Made by a program: the position numbers and the translations under genes. From Cyanobacteria bacterium RU_5_0 (GTDB lineage: Bacteria; Cyanobacteriota; Cyanobacteriia; Elainellales; Elainellaceae), in the NCBI GenBank assembly GCA_012033255.1, contig JAAUSF010000020.1, forward strand, positions 1-55,189: DNA of 55,189 bases. The letters are read 5' to 3'. Below the pieces are notes generated by a model. The model saw nothing but the letters and a program-made list of their open reading frames with translations. It ran no database searches and was not told the DNA's origin. Of this stretch, positions 45,167 through 54,412 are shown in pieces. How positions within the stretch are numbered: the stretch's first letter is position 1; every line of letters starts with the position of its first letter.

Positions 45167-46267
45167 ATGGCTCCTCTAACTGTGGGTGATCCTGCCCCGT
45201 GGTTTATTCTTCCCTCGACCTCCAATCCAAACTACCACTTCGATGCGGTGGGTGGATATCGGGTGGTGCTGTTTTTCTTTGGCAGTTCCAGACATGGGAA
45301 TTCTGCCGTTGTTTTGAAAGAGTTTTGTGCAAAGCAATCTCAATTTGCAGCTTTGGGTATGCCGTTTTTTGGAGTTAGCATTGACCCAGAGGATACAGAG
45401 TTGGCAGAGGTGATTGAATCTCCGACTTACTGCAAATTTCTTTGGGATTTCGATCGAGACGTGAGTTCTCGATATGGGGTATGCCAAATTGTAGATGATG
45501 CGATTGTTTACGCGCCTACTACGTTTGTTTTGGATGAACGCTTGCATGTTTTTGGGGTTTTTTCGATCGAAAATCCTGACAATCATGTTGAGCAAGTCTT
45601 TTCGTTTCTCAAGGACTTACCTGCTTCTGAACCGCATCATATGGCAGTGCCTCAAGCTCCCGTTTTGCTAATTCCGAGAGTGTTTGATCCAGGCTTTTGC
45701 CGTCACTTGATTAGCTTGTTTGAGGCGAACGGCGGCGAAGATTCGGGATTCATGCGGGAGCGCGATGGAAAAACGATCGCTGTGACTGACTACAGCTTCA
45801 AAAAGCGACGAGATTATAATCTTGCAGATGCCCAATCAGATCTGGTTGAAAAGGTGAATGCCCTGGTTCTTCGACGGGTAAAGCCAGCCGTTGAACGAGC
45901 ATTTCAGTTTAGTATTACTCGGTTTGAGCGACACGTTGTGGCGTGTTACGAATCCGAAAACCAGGGATTCTTTAATCGTCATCGAGATAACACGACTAAA
46001 GGAACAGCACATCGACGGTTTGCCATGACGCTCAATCTCAATACAGGAGTGTATGAGGGGGGCTGTTTGTGGTTCCCGGAATATGGCACAAGGCTCTATC
46101 GTCCCGATGTCGGGGAAGCGATCGTTTTCTCTTGCTCTCTACTGCATGAAGTCACGCCTATCACAAGCGGTCGGCGGTATGCGTTGCTATCATTCTTCTA
46201 TGACGACGAAGCAGCAAAGATTCGGGAGCAAAATCGTCAGTACCTGGCGGTGAACCCATCTGCATAG
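45167..46267 (+). CDS. peroxiredoxin-like domain fused to 2-oxoglutarate/Fe(II) oxygenase
   Basis: A 366-residue fusion from ATG 45167 (GTG 45158 is an alternative). Residues 1-155 have a thioredoxin/AhpC-like fold (GDPAPWFILPSTS, YRVVLFFFGSSRHGNS, ALGMPFFGVSIDPEDTELAE). The peroxidatic Cys is replaced by Ser46, so peroxide reduction is unlikely. Residues 170-360 form a prolyl-4-hydroxylase-type oxygenase: iron ligands HRD (His272, Asp274) and His327 in LLHEV, and the 2-oxoglutarate Arg (336/337) in ITSGRRYALLSFFY. The fold may bind a partner while the oxygenase hydroxylates a protein. It stands between a terminator and a CNNM/CorC-type membrane gene. Confidence 0.85.
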   Translation: MAPLTVGDPAPWFILPSTSNPNYHFDAVGGYRVVLFFFGSSRHGNSAVVLKEFCAKQSQFAALGMPFFGVSIDPEDTELAEVIESPTYCKFLWDFDRDVSSRYGVCQIVDDAIVYAPTTFVLDERLHVFGVFSIENPDNHVEQVFSFLKDLPASEPHHMAVPQAPVLLIPRVFDPGFCRHLISLFEANGGEDSGFMRERDGKTIAVTDYSFKKRRDYNLADAQSDLVEKVNALVLRRVKPAVERAFQFSITRFERHVVACYESENQGFFNRHRDNTTKGTAHRRFAMTLNLNTGVYEGGCLWFPEYGTRLYRPDVGEAIVFSCSLLHEVTPITSGRRYALLSFFYDDEAAKIREQNRQYLAVNPSA

Positions 46268-46345
46268 GGACTGTCAGAAGAAAACCGAATCAGACGCTGC
46301 TAGGGGTCATATCCTGGAGATAGCTCTTACTTTAAAAACCATCGC

Positions 46346-47683
46346 ATGTCTGCCATTACTTTTGAAATCTTGCTGATTATTCTGCTAATTGTCGCAAACG
46401 GCATCTTTTCTGGCTCAGAGATTGCGATCGTTTCTGCCCGCAAAGTCCGGCTAGAGCAGCTAGCCAAGCGCGGCAACACGAAAGCACGAGCCGCTTTGAA
46501 GTTGGCAAACTCTCCCAATGATTTTCTATCGGCGGTGCAAATTGGCATTACCCTGATTGGGATTTTAAGCGGTGCAGTTGGAGGAGCCACTCTGGCATCT
46601 CGGTTAGAGGTTCTGCTTGGGCAGGTTTCAGCCCTTGCTCCTTACCGTGAACCCCTGAGTATCGTCATTGTTGTTGGGATCATCACCTATCTCTCACTGG
46701 TGATTGGCGAACTCGTTCCGAAACGGATAGCGTTGAGCAATCCGGAGCAAATTGCCTGCACGATGGCAAAACCGATGCGGCTATTAGCAAAGATCACGTC
46801 TCCCGCCGTTCGCCTGTTGGGAGTTTCAACAGATGCCATTCTTAAACTATTGGGGATTCGACCCTCAGAAGAACAGTTGGTTACGGAAGAAGAAATTAAA
46901 GTGTTTATTGAACAAGGGGCGAGAGCAGGATTGTTTGAGGTTGCCGAACAAGAGATCGTGTCGCGGGTATTTCGGTTAGACGATCGCACGATCCGCTCTC
47001 TGATGACCCCTCGCGTTGAAATTGATTGGCTGGATGTTAATGCACCTTTAGAAGAAAATCAGCGAGAAATTTTAGCCAGTTCTCACTCTCGCTTTCCGGT
47101 TGGGCAAGAAACGCTCGATCGCTGCCTGGGGATCGTGTCTGTCAAAGATTTTTTATCAGCCTATTTATCTGGGGAACCGATTGATTTTAGGAAAATTTTG
47201 CAGTCCCCCTTGTTCGTACATGAAAACATTCCTGTATTGGATGTTTTAGGAACATTTAGACAGACAGGAAAGCAGATGGCGTTGATCACCGATGAGTATG
47301 GCGGGATCGAGGGCTTGGTGACGCTGAATGATTTGATAGCAGCGATCGTGGGCAACCTGCAAGATGCCAGTAGTGGGGATGATCCGCAAATTGTTCAACG
47401 TGAAGATGGCTCCTGGCTGTTGGATGGCTTGCTGTCTACCGATGACCTGAAGGACCTGCTCCAACGCGATTCTCTGCCCTTAGAAGAGGATGGAGATTAT
47501 CATACGCTCGGTGGATTAGTGATGACATTTTTCAGGCGAGTGCCGCGATCGGGTGATCACTTTGAGACAGAGGGGTTGCGCTTTGAAGTGATGGATATGG
47601 ATGGCAATCGAGTGGATAAGGTATTGGTGACTTTTATGCAGAGCGATCGTCCAGCCTCTGAGCAAGGAGGATCTGGGATTTAG
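46346..47683 (+). CDS. CNNM/CorC-type membrane protein (DUF21, CBS, CorC/HlyC domains)
   Basis: A 445-residue protein. A DUF21 N-terminal domain with four hydrophobic helices (EILLIILLIVANGIFSGSEI, VGIITYLSLVIGELVPKRIA) is followed by two CBS modules (RTIRSLMTPRVEIDWLDVNA and VLDVLGTFRQTGKQMALITD). A CorC/HlyC C-terminal domain follows (LVTLNDLIAAIVG, DGSWLLDGLLS, LEEDGDYHTLGGLVMT). Such proteins are linked to magnesium or cobalt export and are often called hemolysin-like without true hemolytic function. Its stop codon overlaps the convergent PBP2 gene by 4 bases. Confidence 0.93.
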   Translation: MSAITFEILLIILLIVANGIFSGSEIAIVSARKVRLEQLAKRGNTKARAALKLANSPNDFLSAVQIGITLIGILSGAVGGATLASRLEVLLGQVSALAPYREPLSIVIVVGIITYLSLVIGELVPKRIALSNPEQIACTMAKPMRLLAKITSPAVRLLGVSTDAILKLLGIRPSEEQLVTEEEIKVFIEQGARAGLFEVAEQEIVSRVFRLDDRTIRSLMTPRVEIDWLDVNAPLEENQREILASSHSRFPVGQETLDRCLGIVSVKDFLSAYLSGEPIDFRKILQSPLFVHENIPVLDVLGTFRQTGKQMALITDEYGGIEGLVTLNDLIAAIVGNLQDASSGDDPQIVQREDGSWLLDGLLSTDDLKDLLQRDSLPLEEDGDYHTLGGLVMTFFRRVPRSGDHFETEGLRFEVMDMDGNRVDKVLVTFMQSDRPASEQGGSGI

Positions 47684-49491
47684 TCACCCGTGACGGCTTC
47701 AGGTTCTGCCGAACTCTTAGGTTGTGTGTTGTTGAAATAGGCTTCTAGCACCTGACGCACCATCGGAGCCGCTACCGAACCGCCACCACCACCAGAATTT
47801 TCTCCGAATGCCACGACTATGATTTCTGGTTTATCCGTTGGAGCATACGCACCAAACCAGGTATGAGACGGACGAGGCGGATCTTCGGCGGTGCCGCTCT
47901 TGCCAGAAATAGGAGGAAGATTGGAGACATTCAGCGCCTCCCCTGTACCGCCTGTAACCACTTGACGCAACCCATCCTGGAGAATTTCGATCGTCTCTGG
48001 AGATAAATTCAGCGATTCTCGCCATTGACTAGCCTCCTGGCTATCCATCAGCAGATGTGGTTTCACCCGATAGCCCCCATTCGCCGCCACAGCAAACATG
48101 ACGGCAACTTGTAATGGAGAGGCTTGCAGGTAGCCTTGCCCGATCGACATATTCACCGTATCGCCTGCATACCAAACTTCGTTCAATTCTTGCAGTTTCC
48201 ATGCCTCATCAGGCACCAATCCAGCCGCTTCCTCTTTGGCTAGCTCAATGCCCGTTTTTTGCCCAAAACCATATCGCCGAGTCCAGTGAATTAAGGGAAG
48301 TTCACCCATGCCCAACGCCGTCTGATAGAAAAAAGTATCGCTGCTCCACGCCATTGCTCCCCGGAAATCGAGTGCCCCGAATCCGGCTCGGTTCCAATCC
48401 CAAAATTGAATTCCGCCGACTTCGATGTAAGGAGCCGTCCCCAGAACCGTGTCCGGTGAGAAAGTGCCTGATTCGATCGCCGCTGTTGTCGTGACAATTT
48501 TGAAGGTGCTGGCAGGCGGATAACCCTGAATTGCCCGATTGACAAACGGAAATTCCTGACTCTGAAGCTGCTGCCACTGGGCATCTGTGATATAGGTCGA
48601 GAATAGATTAGGATCAAACGCCGGACGGCTCACCATTGCCAAGACTGCGCCCGTGTTGGGATCGATCGCCACAATTGCCCCTTTGCGATCGCCTAATGCG
48701 GCTTCGGCTGCCCGTTGTAGATCGAGGTCGATCGTCAGTTGCACGTCATTTCCAGGCTGGGTTGGCTTCTCCTCCAAAATTCGCAATACCCTACCCACGC
48801 CATCCACTTCAACTTGCTGCCCGCCCCATTCGCCGCGCAACTGGGCTTCAAACGCCGATTCCACGCCCATCTGCCCAATCACATCGCCAAGACGATAGCC
48901 TTCACCCTCCCGTGCCTTCAGATCCTCATCGCTCATCTCACCTGTATAACCCAAGATATGCGCCGCCAGATCGCCATAGGGATAGTTGCGAACTGCTTCA
49001 GCTTCTACCTGAACCCCTTTTAATTCCTGGCTATATTCCGCCAAAGCCGTAACCTGTGCCGGACTCAAGCCTCGCGCAATTCGCACTCGAATCGGAGAGT
49101 TGTAGCCTGCTTGCTCTAGACGATCGGCAATTTCGGTAAGGGGAATATTGAGAATTTTCGAGAGGTGCGGCAAAATCGGCTGCCATTCCTGTTTGCGGTT
49201 GGCGATGGGCCAGAGAAATACGGCATAAGAGAGACGATTGCCTGCGAGAGTTCTGCCTTTACGATCGAGAATCCGCCCACGTTCAGGTTGGCGTGGAATT
49301 AATCGAATCCGATTTTCATCGGCTAATTCGCGGTTGCGCTCTCCTTCAACCAGTTGCAGATAGGCTAATCGAGTGGTGATTCCGCCGAGCATGGCGATCG
49401 TGATGATCAGCATCACAATTAACGACTGGTACCTTCGTCCGACTGTGCGAGCGTTGGATTGTTGAGATAGAAAATGGTGAGATAAAGCCAT
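47680..49491 (-). CDS. mrdA: penicillin-binding protein 2 (peptidoglycan transpeptidase)
   Basis: A 603-residue class B PBP that cross-links peptidoglycan for lateral wall growth with RodA-type partners. It has one N-terminal transmembrane segment (RYQSLIVMLIITIAMLGGIT) and a dimerisation domain with RGRILDRKGRTLAGNRLSYA. Catalytic motifs are STFK in YPPASTFKIVTT (active Ser), SSD in MAWSSDTFFY and KSGT in ISGKSGTAEDPPR. The C-terminal tail is short. It has no adjacent rodA. It overlaps the convergent CNNM-type gene by 4 bases and diverges from potA. Confidence 0.95.
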   Translation of the reverse strand: MALSHHFLSQQSNARTVGRRYQSLIVMLIITIAMLGGITTRLAYLQLVEGERNRELADENRIRLIPRQPERGRILDRKGRTLAGNRLSYAVFLWPIANRKQEWQPILPHLSKILNIPLTEIADRLEQAGYNSPIRVRIARGLSPAQVTALAEYSQELKGVQVEAEAVRNYPYGDLAAHILGYTGEMSDEDLKAREGEGYRLGDVIGQMGVESAFEAQLRGEWGGQQVEVDGVGRVLRILEEKPTQPGNDVQLTIDLDLQRAAEAALGDRKGAIVAIDPNTGAVLAMVSRPAFDPNLFSTYITDAQWQQLQSQEFPFVNRAIQGYPPASTFKIVTTTAAIESGTFSPDTVLGTAPYIEVGGIQFWDWNRAGFGALDFRGAMAWSSDTFFYQTALGMGELPLIHWTRRYGFGQKTGIELAKEEAAGLVPDEAWKLQELNEVWYAGDTVNMSIGQGYLQASPLQVAVMFAVAANGGYRVKPHLLMDSQEASQWRESLNLSPETIEILQDGLRQVVTGGTGEALNVSNLPPISGKSGTAEDPPRPSHTWFGAYAPTDKPEIIVVAFGENSGGGGGSVAAPMVRQVLEAYFNNTQPKSSAEPEAVTGD

Positions 49492-49703
49492 ACACAGCCG
49501 TTGAGCTTGCTCAAGTTATATTGAACACACGATGTAAGCAATTTTACCTTTAACGGTTCACGATAGGGGGATGATGAACAAGGAGATCGTTGAGTACGAT
49601 CGTGATGTTTAGGAGCGAGAATAAAATAATATCTTCATCACCCTCAAAGGCACAAAGACAAACAAATTGTTCACAGGGATTTCTATGCAGGGATTTACCA
49701 ACT

Positions 49704-50855
49704 ATGTCTCAGACCGTCGAACAGAACCGTAGCACTTCCGAAACAGACATTAAGCTTGATGTCGAACTCCGCAAGGTGTTTAAGGTATTTCATGGGGAAA
49801 CGGCAGTCCGAGGGATTGATCTAGATATTCACCAAGGGGAATTCTTCAGCATTTTGGGTCCGTCGGGCTGTGGTAAAACAACGACGCTGCGGCTGATTGC
49901 CGGATTTGAAGAGCCAACTGGAGGAGAAGTGCTGATTCGCGGTAAATCAATGCTGAGTGTACCGCCCTATAAACGCCCCGTGAACACAGTCTTTCAGAGT
50001 TATGCGCTATTCAGTCATCTGACGGTTTGGGAGAATATTGCCTTTGGGTTGCGATTGAAGAAGTCTGGCAAGGCGGAGGTGCAGGAGCGCGTTGAGGATG
50101 CTTTGGCGTTGGTCAAGATGGACTCCTTTGCTCGTCGCTATCCGGCTCAGTTGTCGGGAGGGCAGCAGCAGCGAGTAGCGTTGGCGAGGGCATTGGTAAA
50201 CCGTCCTACGGTGGTGTTGTTGGATGAGCCGTTAGGGGCGTTGGATTTGAAGTTGCGGAAGGAAATGCAGGTGGAGCTTTCTAATCTGCATCAGGAGTTG
50301 GGGGTGACATTTGTGATGGTGACGCATGATCAGGAGGAGGCATTGAGTCTGTCCGATCGCATTGCGGTCATGAATGCAGGCAGAATTGAGCAAATTGGCA
50401 CACCTAGCGAGATTTATGAAAGTCCTCAGACTCCTTTTGTTGCAGACTTTATTGGAGATACGAATCTCTTCTACGGACGAGTAGAAACGGTCTATTCGGC
50501 GGTATTGCAGGTGGCGACAGAGAAGGGGTTAAAGATTCTTGTTAAACCACAAGAGGCTTGGCGGGGTTCTCCACCCAGCGAAGTTGTGGTGAGCATTCGC
50601 CCAGAGAAGATTCGGCTCGGTGTTAATGAACCCACTGATCAGACCAACAGCTATGAGGGTACGCTAAAGCATGTAATGTATCTGGGAACTCATGTTCACT
50701 ACAGGGTGGAATTGGCGACAGGCGATGCTTTGACCGTGTTGCAGCCCAATCGATCGCAAGCTCTCCCCGAACTTCATACGCCTGTTCGAGTCTATTGGTC
50801 GGCAAAGGATTGTATCGCTTTGACCACAGGAACCAGAGATTTTTCAAACGCTTAG
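49704..50855 (+). CDS. potA: spermidine/putrescine ABC transporter ATPase
   Basis: A 383-residue PotA-type ATPase from ATG 49704, which is preceded by GGGA and begins MSQTVEQNRSTSETDIKLDV; the open frame runs back to 49590. It has Walker A GPSGCGKTTTLRL, Q-loop VFQSYALFSHLTVWENIA, signature LSGGQQQRVALARAL, Walker B VVLLDEPLGALDLK and the switch VTHDQEEALSLSDRI. A TOBE-like C-terminal domain (VSIRPEKIRLG) follows. It drives polyamine uptake with PotB/C permeases and PotD. potD follows 93 bases later. Confidence 0.93.
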   Translation: MSQTVEQNRSTSETDIKLDVELRKVFKVFHGETAVRGIDLDIHQGEFFSILGPSGCGKTTTLRLIAGFEEPTGGEVLIRGKSMLSVPPYKRPVNTVFQSYALFSHLTVWENIAFGLRLKKSGKAEVQERVEDALALVKMDSFARRYPAQLSGGQQQRVALARALVNRPTVVLLDEPLGALDLKLRKEMQVELSNLHQELGVTFVMVTHDQEEALSLSDRIAVMNAGRIEQIGTPSEIYESPQTPFVADFIGDTNLFYGRVETVYSAVLQVATEKGLKILVKPQEAWRGSPPSEVVVSIRPEKIRLGVNEPTDQTNSYEGTLKHVMYLGTHVHYRVELATGDALTVLQPNRSQALPELHTPVRVYWSAKDCIALTTGTRDFSNA

Positions 50856-50948
50856 GGAGCATGAATTAAATCAATTCAAAATCCAGAACTGAGCGGATAG
50901 CTTGGGCGATAATAAACTGAGCTAGCCCTGATTCAGTAGGAACTAACC

Positions 50949-52112
50949 ATGCCTCCGACGAATCCCCGCACCTCTCAATTTAGCCGATCGCTTCGATTTC
51001 CTTTCTCCCGACGCCGATTTCTGCAAGCCTCAGCAGCGGCTATTTCTAGTGTTACGCTCTCCAACTGTGCCCGAAATCTGTCGAATAATAATCCGCAAGC
51101 AGACAGTACACCTTCAGCAGAAACATCTCCCACAGATGCGAAGACCTTGTACGTCTATACTTGGGCAAATTATACCGATGATGAACTGCTGCAAAGCTTT
51201 GAGGAAGCAACTGGAATTAAAGCGATCGTCGATCTCTTTGACTCTAATGAAACCATGCTGGCAAAGCTAGAGGCAGGCGGCGGTAGCCAATATAGCATCG
51301 TTTATCCCTCTGACTATGCGGTGGTGGATATGATCGACAAGGGGCTACTCGCCACGTTAGACCCGTCTCGCATTCAAGGGGTAGATAATCTGCTACAGAA
51401 GTGGGCAAATCCGACCTATGATGCCAACAATGAGCATAGCATCCCGACAACCTGGGGAACGACGGGGTTGATCTATGACTCCGAAAAACTAGGGGCAGAG
51501 ATTAAAGGATGGGATTACCTCTATGACAATGTGAGTTCTCTCACTCGACGAGTCACGCTGATTAACGATGTCCGGGAAGTCTTTGGAGCAACGCTGAAAT
51601 ATTTGGGATATCCGCTCAATTCCACCGATGCAAAGCAAATTCAGGCAGCATATAACCAGATCGTGAAACTAAAGCCTACGATCGCCTCTTTCCTCACCAA
51701 CGGTTGGGAAGATCAACTGGCAAGCGGTGATTTGGATATTTCAATGGCATACTCTTCGGATGCGCTCAGTCTCATCGAAGAAAATGAGAATTTACGCTAT
51801 GTGATTCCACAGACAGGAGCCTCCATCTGGACAGACACGATCGCCATTCCTAAAGCGGCTCCCAATGCCGATGCTGCCTACCAATGGATCAATTTCATCC
51901 TGGAACCTAAGAATTCCGCCAGCCTCGTCGAGCGATTGAAATTTGCCACGCCGAATGAAGCGGCATACGAGCTACTCCCGGCTGATTTGAAGAATAATAC
52001 GAGCTTGTTCCCGCCGCAGGCTATCCTCAACAAGGGTGAAGGGGTGACTCCGGTATCCCCAGAGGTAACGGAAATTTACGATCGCTACTGGACTCAACTG
52101 ACCAGTGGATAA
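50949..52112 (+). CDS. potD: polyamine ABC transporter substrate-binding protein
   Basis: A 387-residue PotD-type periplasmic binding protein. The N-terminus has a twin-arginine signal (SRRRFLQASAAAISSVTLSN) and a lipobox-like LSNC, so it may be Tat-exported and lipid-anchored. The mature part has TLYVYTWANYTDDELLQSFE, YSIVYPSDYAVVDMID and TWGTTGLIYDSEKL, the usual PotD blocks. Acidic residues for polyamine nitrogen are plausible, but the exact ligand is not set. The gene following it on the plus strand is not a permease but an IS630 remnant. Confidence 0.93.
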   Translation: MPPTNPRTSQFSRSLRFPFSRRRFLQASAAAISSVTLSNCARNLSNNNPQADSTPSAETSPTDAKTLYVYTWANYTDDELLQSFEEATGIKAIVDLFDSNETMLAKLEAGGGSQYSIVYPSDYAVVDMIDKGLLATLDPSRIQGVDNLLQKWANPTYDANNEHSIPTTWGTTGLIYDSEKLGAEIKGWDYLYDNVSSLTRRVTLINDVREVFGATLKYLGYPLNSTDAKQIQAAYNQIVKLKPTIASFLTNGWEDQLASGDLDISMAYSSDALSLIEENENLRYVIPQTGASIWTDTIAIPKAAPNADAAYQWINFILEPKNSASLVERLKFATPNEAAYELLPADLKNNTSLFPPQAILNKGEGVTPVSPEVTEIYDRYWTQLTSG

Positions 52113-52251
52113 CTTCTTTCCGAGGCAGTTATTTGTCGTTTTCGTATGGCATGATACCACCCCTTGTAATTGGGTATGGCTCAGTAGGAACTAGCTTTTT
52201 TAGACCACTACTCAGCGATCAAGAGGGTGCCACAGCACTACGCAGATCGGG

Positions 52252-52452
52252 TTTAGTCGAAAAAAAACTTACGGCTATCGAGAACGAGATGATGTCGAAC
52301 GTCACGCTTTTCAAGCCCGCTTAGAGACCAAGTTAGCCTCTGAGATTATCTATATTGATGAAGCAGGTATCGATAATCGAGATGACTCTCCCTATGGCTA
52401 CAGCCCCATTGGAGCACGCTTCTATGTTTCTAAGGAGATTTCCGACAAATAA
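52252..52452 (+). mobile_element. IS630-family transposase fragment
   Basis: An open stretch reads FSRKKTYGYRERDDVERHAF, ASEIIYIDEAGIDNRDDSPY and GYSPIGARFY before a stop at 52450-52452. This is the middle of an IS630-family transposase, including an Asp of the DDE triad (YIDEAG) and the YGYSP motif. The DNA-binding N-terminus and the final Glu are missing, and I see no terminal inverted repeats. It is a decayed insertion remnant downstream of potD. Confidence 0.8.
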
Positions 52453-52460
52453 AATACCTG

Positions 52461-52542
52461 CGTAGGATGGGCAAAGGCATCCGTGCCCATCCATGATTCT
52501 GGCTGACGATGGGCACGGGTAAGACCCTTTGCCCATCCTACG
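52461..52542. repeat. 82-bp nested palindrome (MITE-like or bidirectional terminator)
   Basis: CGTAGGATGGGCAAAGG (52461-52477) pairs perfectly with 52526-52542. Inside it, CCGTGCCCATC (52481-52491) pairs with GATGGGCACGG (52508-52518). The element can fold as one long hairpin with an internal loop. It belongs to the GGATGGGC family seen at 19075, 34801, 21014 and 23836. Another partial unit lies at about 52591-52620. It lies between the IS630 remnant and gpmI. Confidence 0.8.
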
Positions 52543-52692
52543 AATTGGTAGATTCTTTGCTGGAAATCTCCTAAGGATTAAATCCAGTCACTGTGGGATG
52601 GGCAAGACAACCATCCTAGGAGAGGTTTGGAGAGGGATTAAAGCAAATCCATTGAACTCACGTTTCATTAATAATCTTCTGGTGTAGTTCAG

Positions 52693-54291
52693 CTACAGTG
52701 AAACCCGCACGGGCGTCCGATTGGAGCGAACGTCGAACTCGACAGGCAGAATCATCGATCGCCCTGTCATCTCTGGAGGCTGTGGAACACCTAGAATCTC
52801 CAAGAGGGTTGGGGCAATATCCGCCAATACACCGTCCGATCGCAGAGAAACCTCTGTCCCATGTCCAGGAATCTTGCATCCTTCTCCTTCGACCAGGATA
52901 AACGGAACCGGATTAGTCGTATGGGCTGTCCAGGGGTTGCCTTGATCATCTCGCATTGTTTCAGCGTTGCCATGATCCGCAGTGATGAGCGCGGTGCCAC
53001 CCATTTTGCTGATGCTTTCCAGCAAACGACCTAAGCACTGATCGACCGTTTCGATCGCCTGCACTGCTGCCTCTATATTTCCGGTATGTCCTACCATATC
53101 TGGATTCGCATAGTTGATGACGACCAGAGAATAAATGCCCTTTTCAATTGCCGCTATAATGCCATCTGTGACAGCAATAGCCGACATCGCTGGAGCGCGA
53201 TCGTAAGTAGCAACCGATGGACTCGGAATCAGCAATCGGTCTTCCCCCTCAAACGGCTCCTCTAACCCTCCATTAAAGAAGTAGGTCACATGAGCATACT
53301 TTTCGGTTTCTGCCGTGCGGAACTGGCGCAAACCGTGCTTAGCAATCACCTCCCCCAGAATGTTGTCCAAGTTCTGAGGTTCAAACGCAACCATGACAGG
53401 GAAATTCGGATCATATTGGGTGAAGGTGGCAAAAGCAAGGGGTTCAATCTTAGTGCGCTCAAAGCTTGTGAAGCCAGGATCGACAAAGGCTTGTGTGAGT
53501 TGACGGGCACGATCGGGGCGGAAGTTGAAGAAGATCATGCCATCTCCAGGCTCAACGGCTCCCGCCGCAATGCGAGTCGGGATGACAAATTCATCAGTTA
53601 CACCCGCATCATAGGCATCCTTGAGGACTTGGATGACCGATCGCCCATCCCCTTCGCTGTCTTGAGTCATTACCTCATACCCCTTTTGAGTACGATCCCA
53701 CCGACGATCGCGATCCATACTGTAATAGCGACCACTCAGAGTCACGATCTGCCCGACCCCAGTTTTTTCAATGTAATCTTGAATCAACTGAAGCGCGGCT
53801 AAACCATCTGTCGGTCTCGTGTCTCGTCCATCTGTGATGGCATGAATGCAAACATTCATAATCCCCTGCTCTTTAGCTAGCTCCAACAACCCTGACAAAT
53901 GGAGCAAATGAGAGTGTACCCCCCCATTGGAACAAAGACCAACCAAATGCAACTTACTGGTGCGTTGACGTACCTCCTGGCAAAGTTTCACCAGAGCAGA
54001 ATTACTGAGGATTGTCCCATCCTCTACAGCGTCCGTAATCCGAACCAACTCTTGAGGAACAACGCGCCCCGCTCCGATGTTTAGATGCCCAACCTCCGAA
54101 TTACCCATTTGTCCATCGGGTAAGCCCACGCTCTTACCAGAAGTTTTTATTAGGGTGCTGGGATAAGCAGTCCAAAGGCTATCTATAATCGGCGTGTTGG
54201 CAACTGCGATCGCATTGCCATCCGTCTGCTCACGATAGCCCCAACCATCAAGAATTACCAGCACAACTGGAGAAATCGGCACCTGTGCCAT
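52693..54291 (-). CDS. gpmI: 2,3-bisphosphoglycerate-independent phosphoglycerate mutase
   Basis: A 532-residue two-domain enzyme that interconverts 3- and 2-phosphoglycerate in glycolysis and gluconeogenesis, using two Mn ions. The phosphatase-like domain begins VSPVVLVILDGWGYR (metal-binding Asp), has the catalytic Ser in MGNSEVGHLNIGAGR, and later ALITADHGNAETM and TAHTTNPVPFILVE with His/Asp ligands. The inserted domain holds ITDGRDTRP, SGRYYSMDRDRRWDR and FFNFRPDRARQLTQ. The length is typical. It stands alone on the minus strand. Confidence 0.97.
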   Translation of the reverse strand: MAQVPISPVVLVILDGWGYREQTDGNAIAVANTPIIDSLWTAYPSTLIKTSGKSVGLPDGQMGNSEVGHLNIGAGRVVPQELVRITDAVEDGTILSNSALVKLCQEVRQRTSKLHLVGLCSNGGVHSHLLHLSGLLELAKEQGIMNVCIHAITDGRDTRPTDGLAALQLIQDYIEKTGVGQIVTLSGRYYSMDRDRRWDRTQKGYEVMTQDSEGDGRSVIQVLKDAYDAGVTDEFVIPTRIAAGAVEPGDGMIFFNFRPDRARQLTQAFVDPGFTSFERTKIEPLAFATFTQYDPNFPVMVAFEPQNLDNILGEVIAKHGLRQFRTAETEKYAHVTYFFNGGLEEPFEGEDRLLIPSPSVATYDRAPAMSAIAVTDGIIAAIEKGIYSLVVINYANPDMVGHTGNIEAAVQAIETVDQCLGRLLESISKMGGTALITADHGNAETMRDDQGNPWTAHTTNPVPFILVEGEGCKIPGHGTEVSLRSDGVLADIAPTLLEILGVPQPPEMTGRSMILPVEFDVRSNRTPVRVSL

Positions 54292-54412
54292 TTGAATAGT
54301 CCTTCAATGTGTATGCAATTCCTCAGCAATAATATCACTCAGTTTTTCAGTCTGGCTGGCTCAAGACAAGAAATACAAATGCTCATTCACAATTTTTTTT
54401 GTTGAAATAAAC

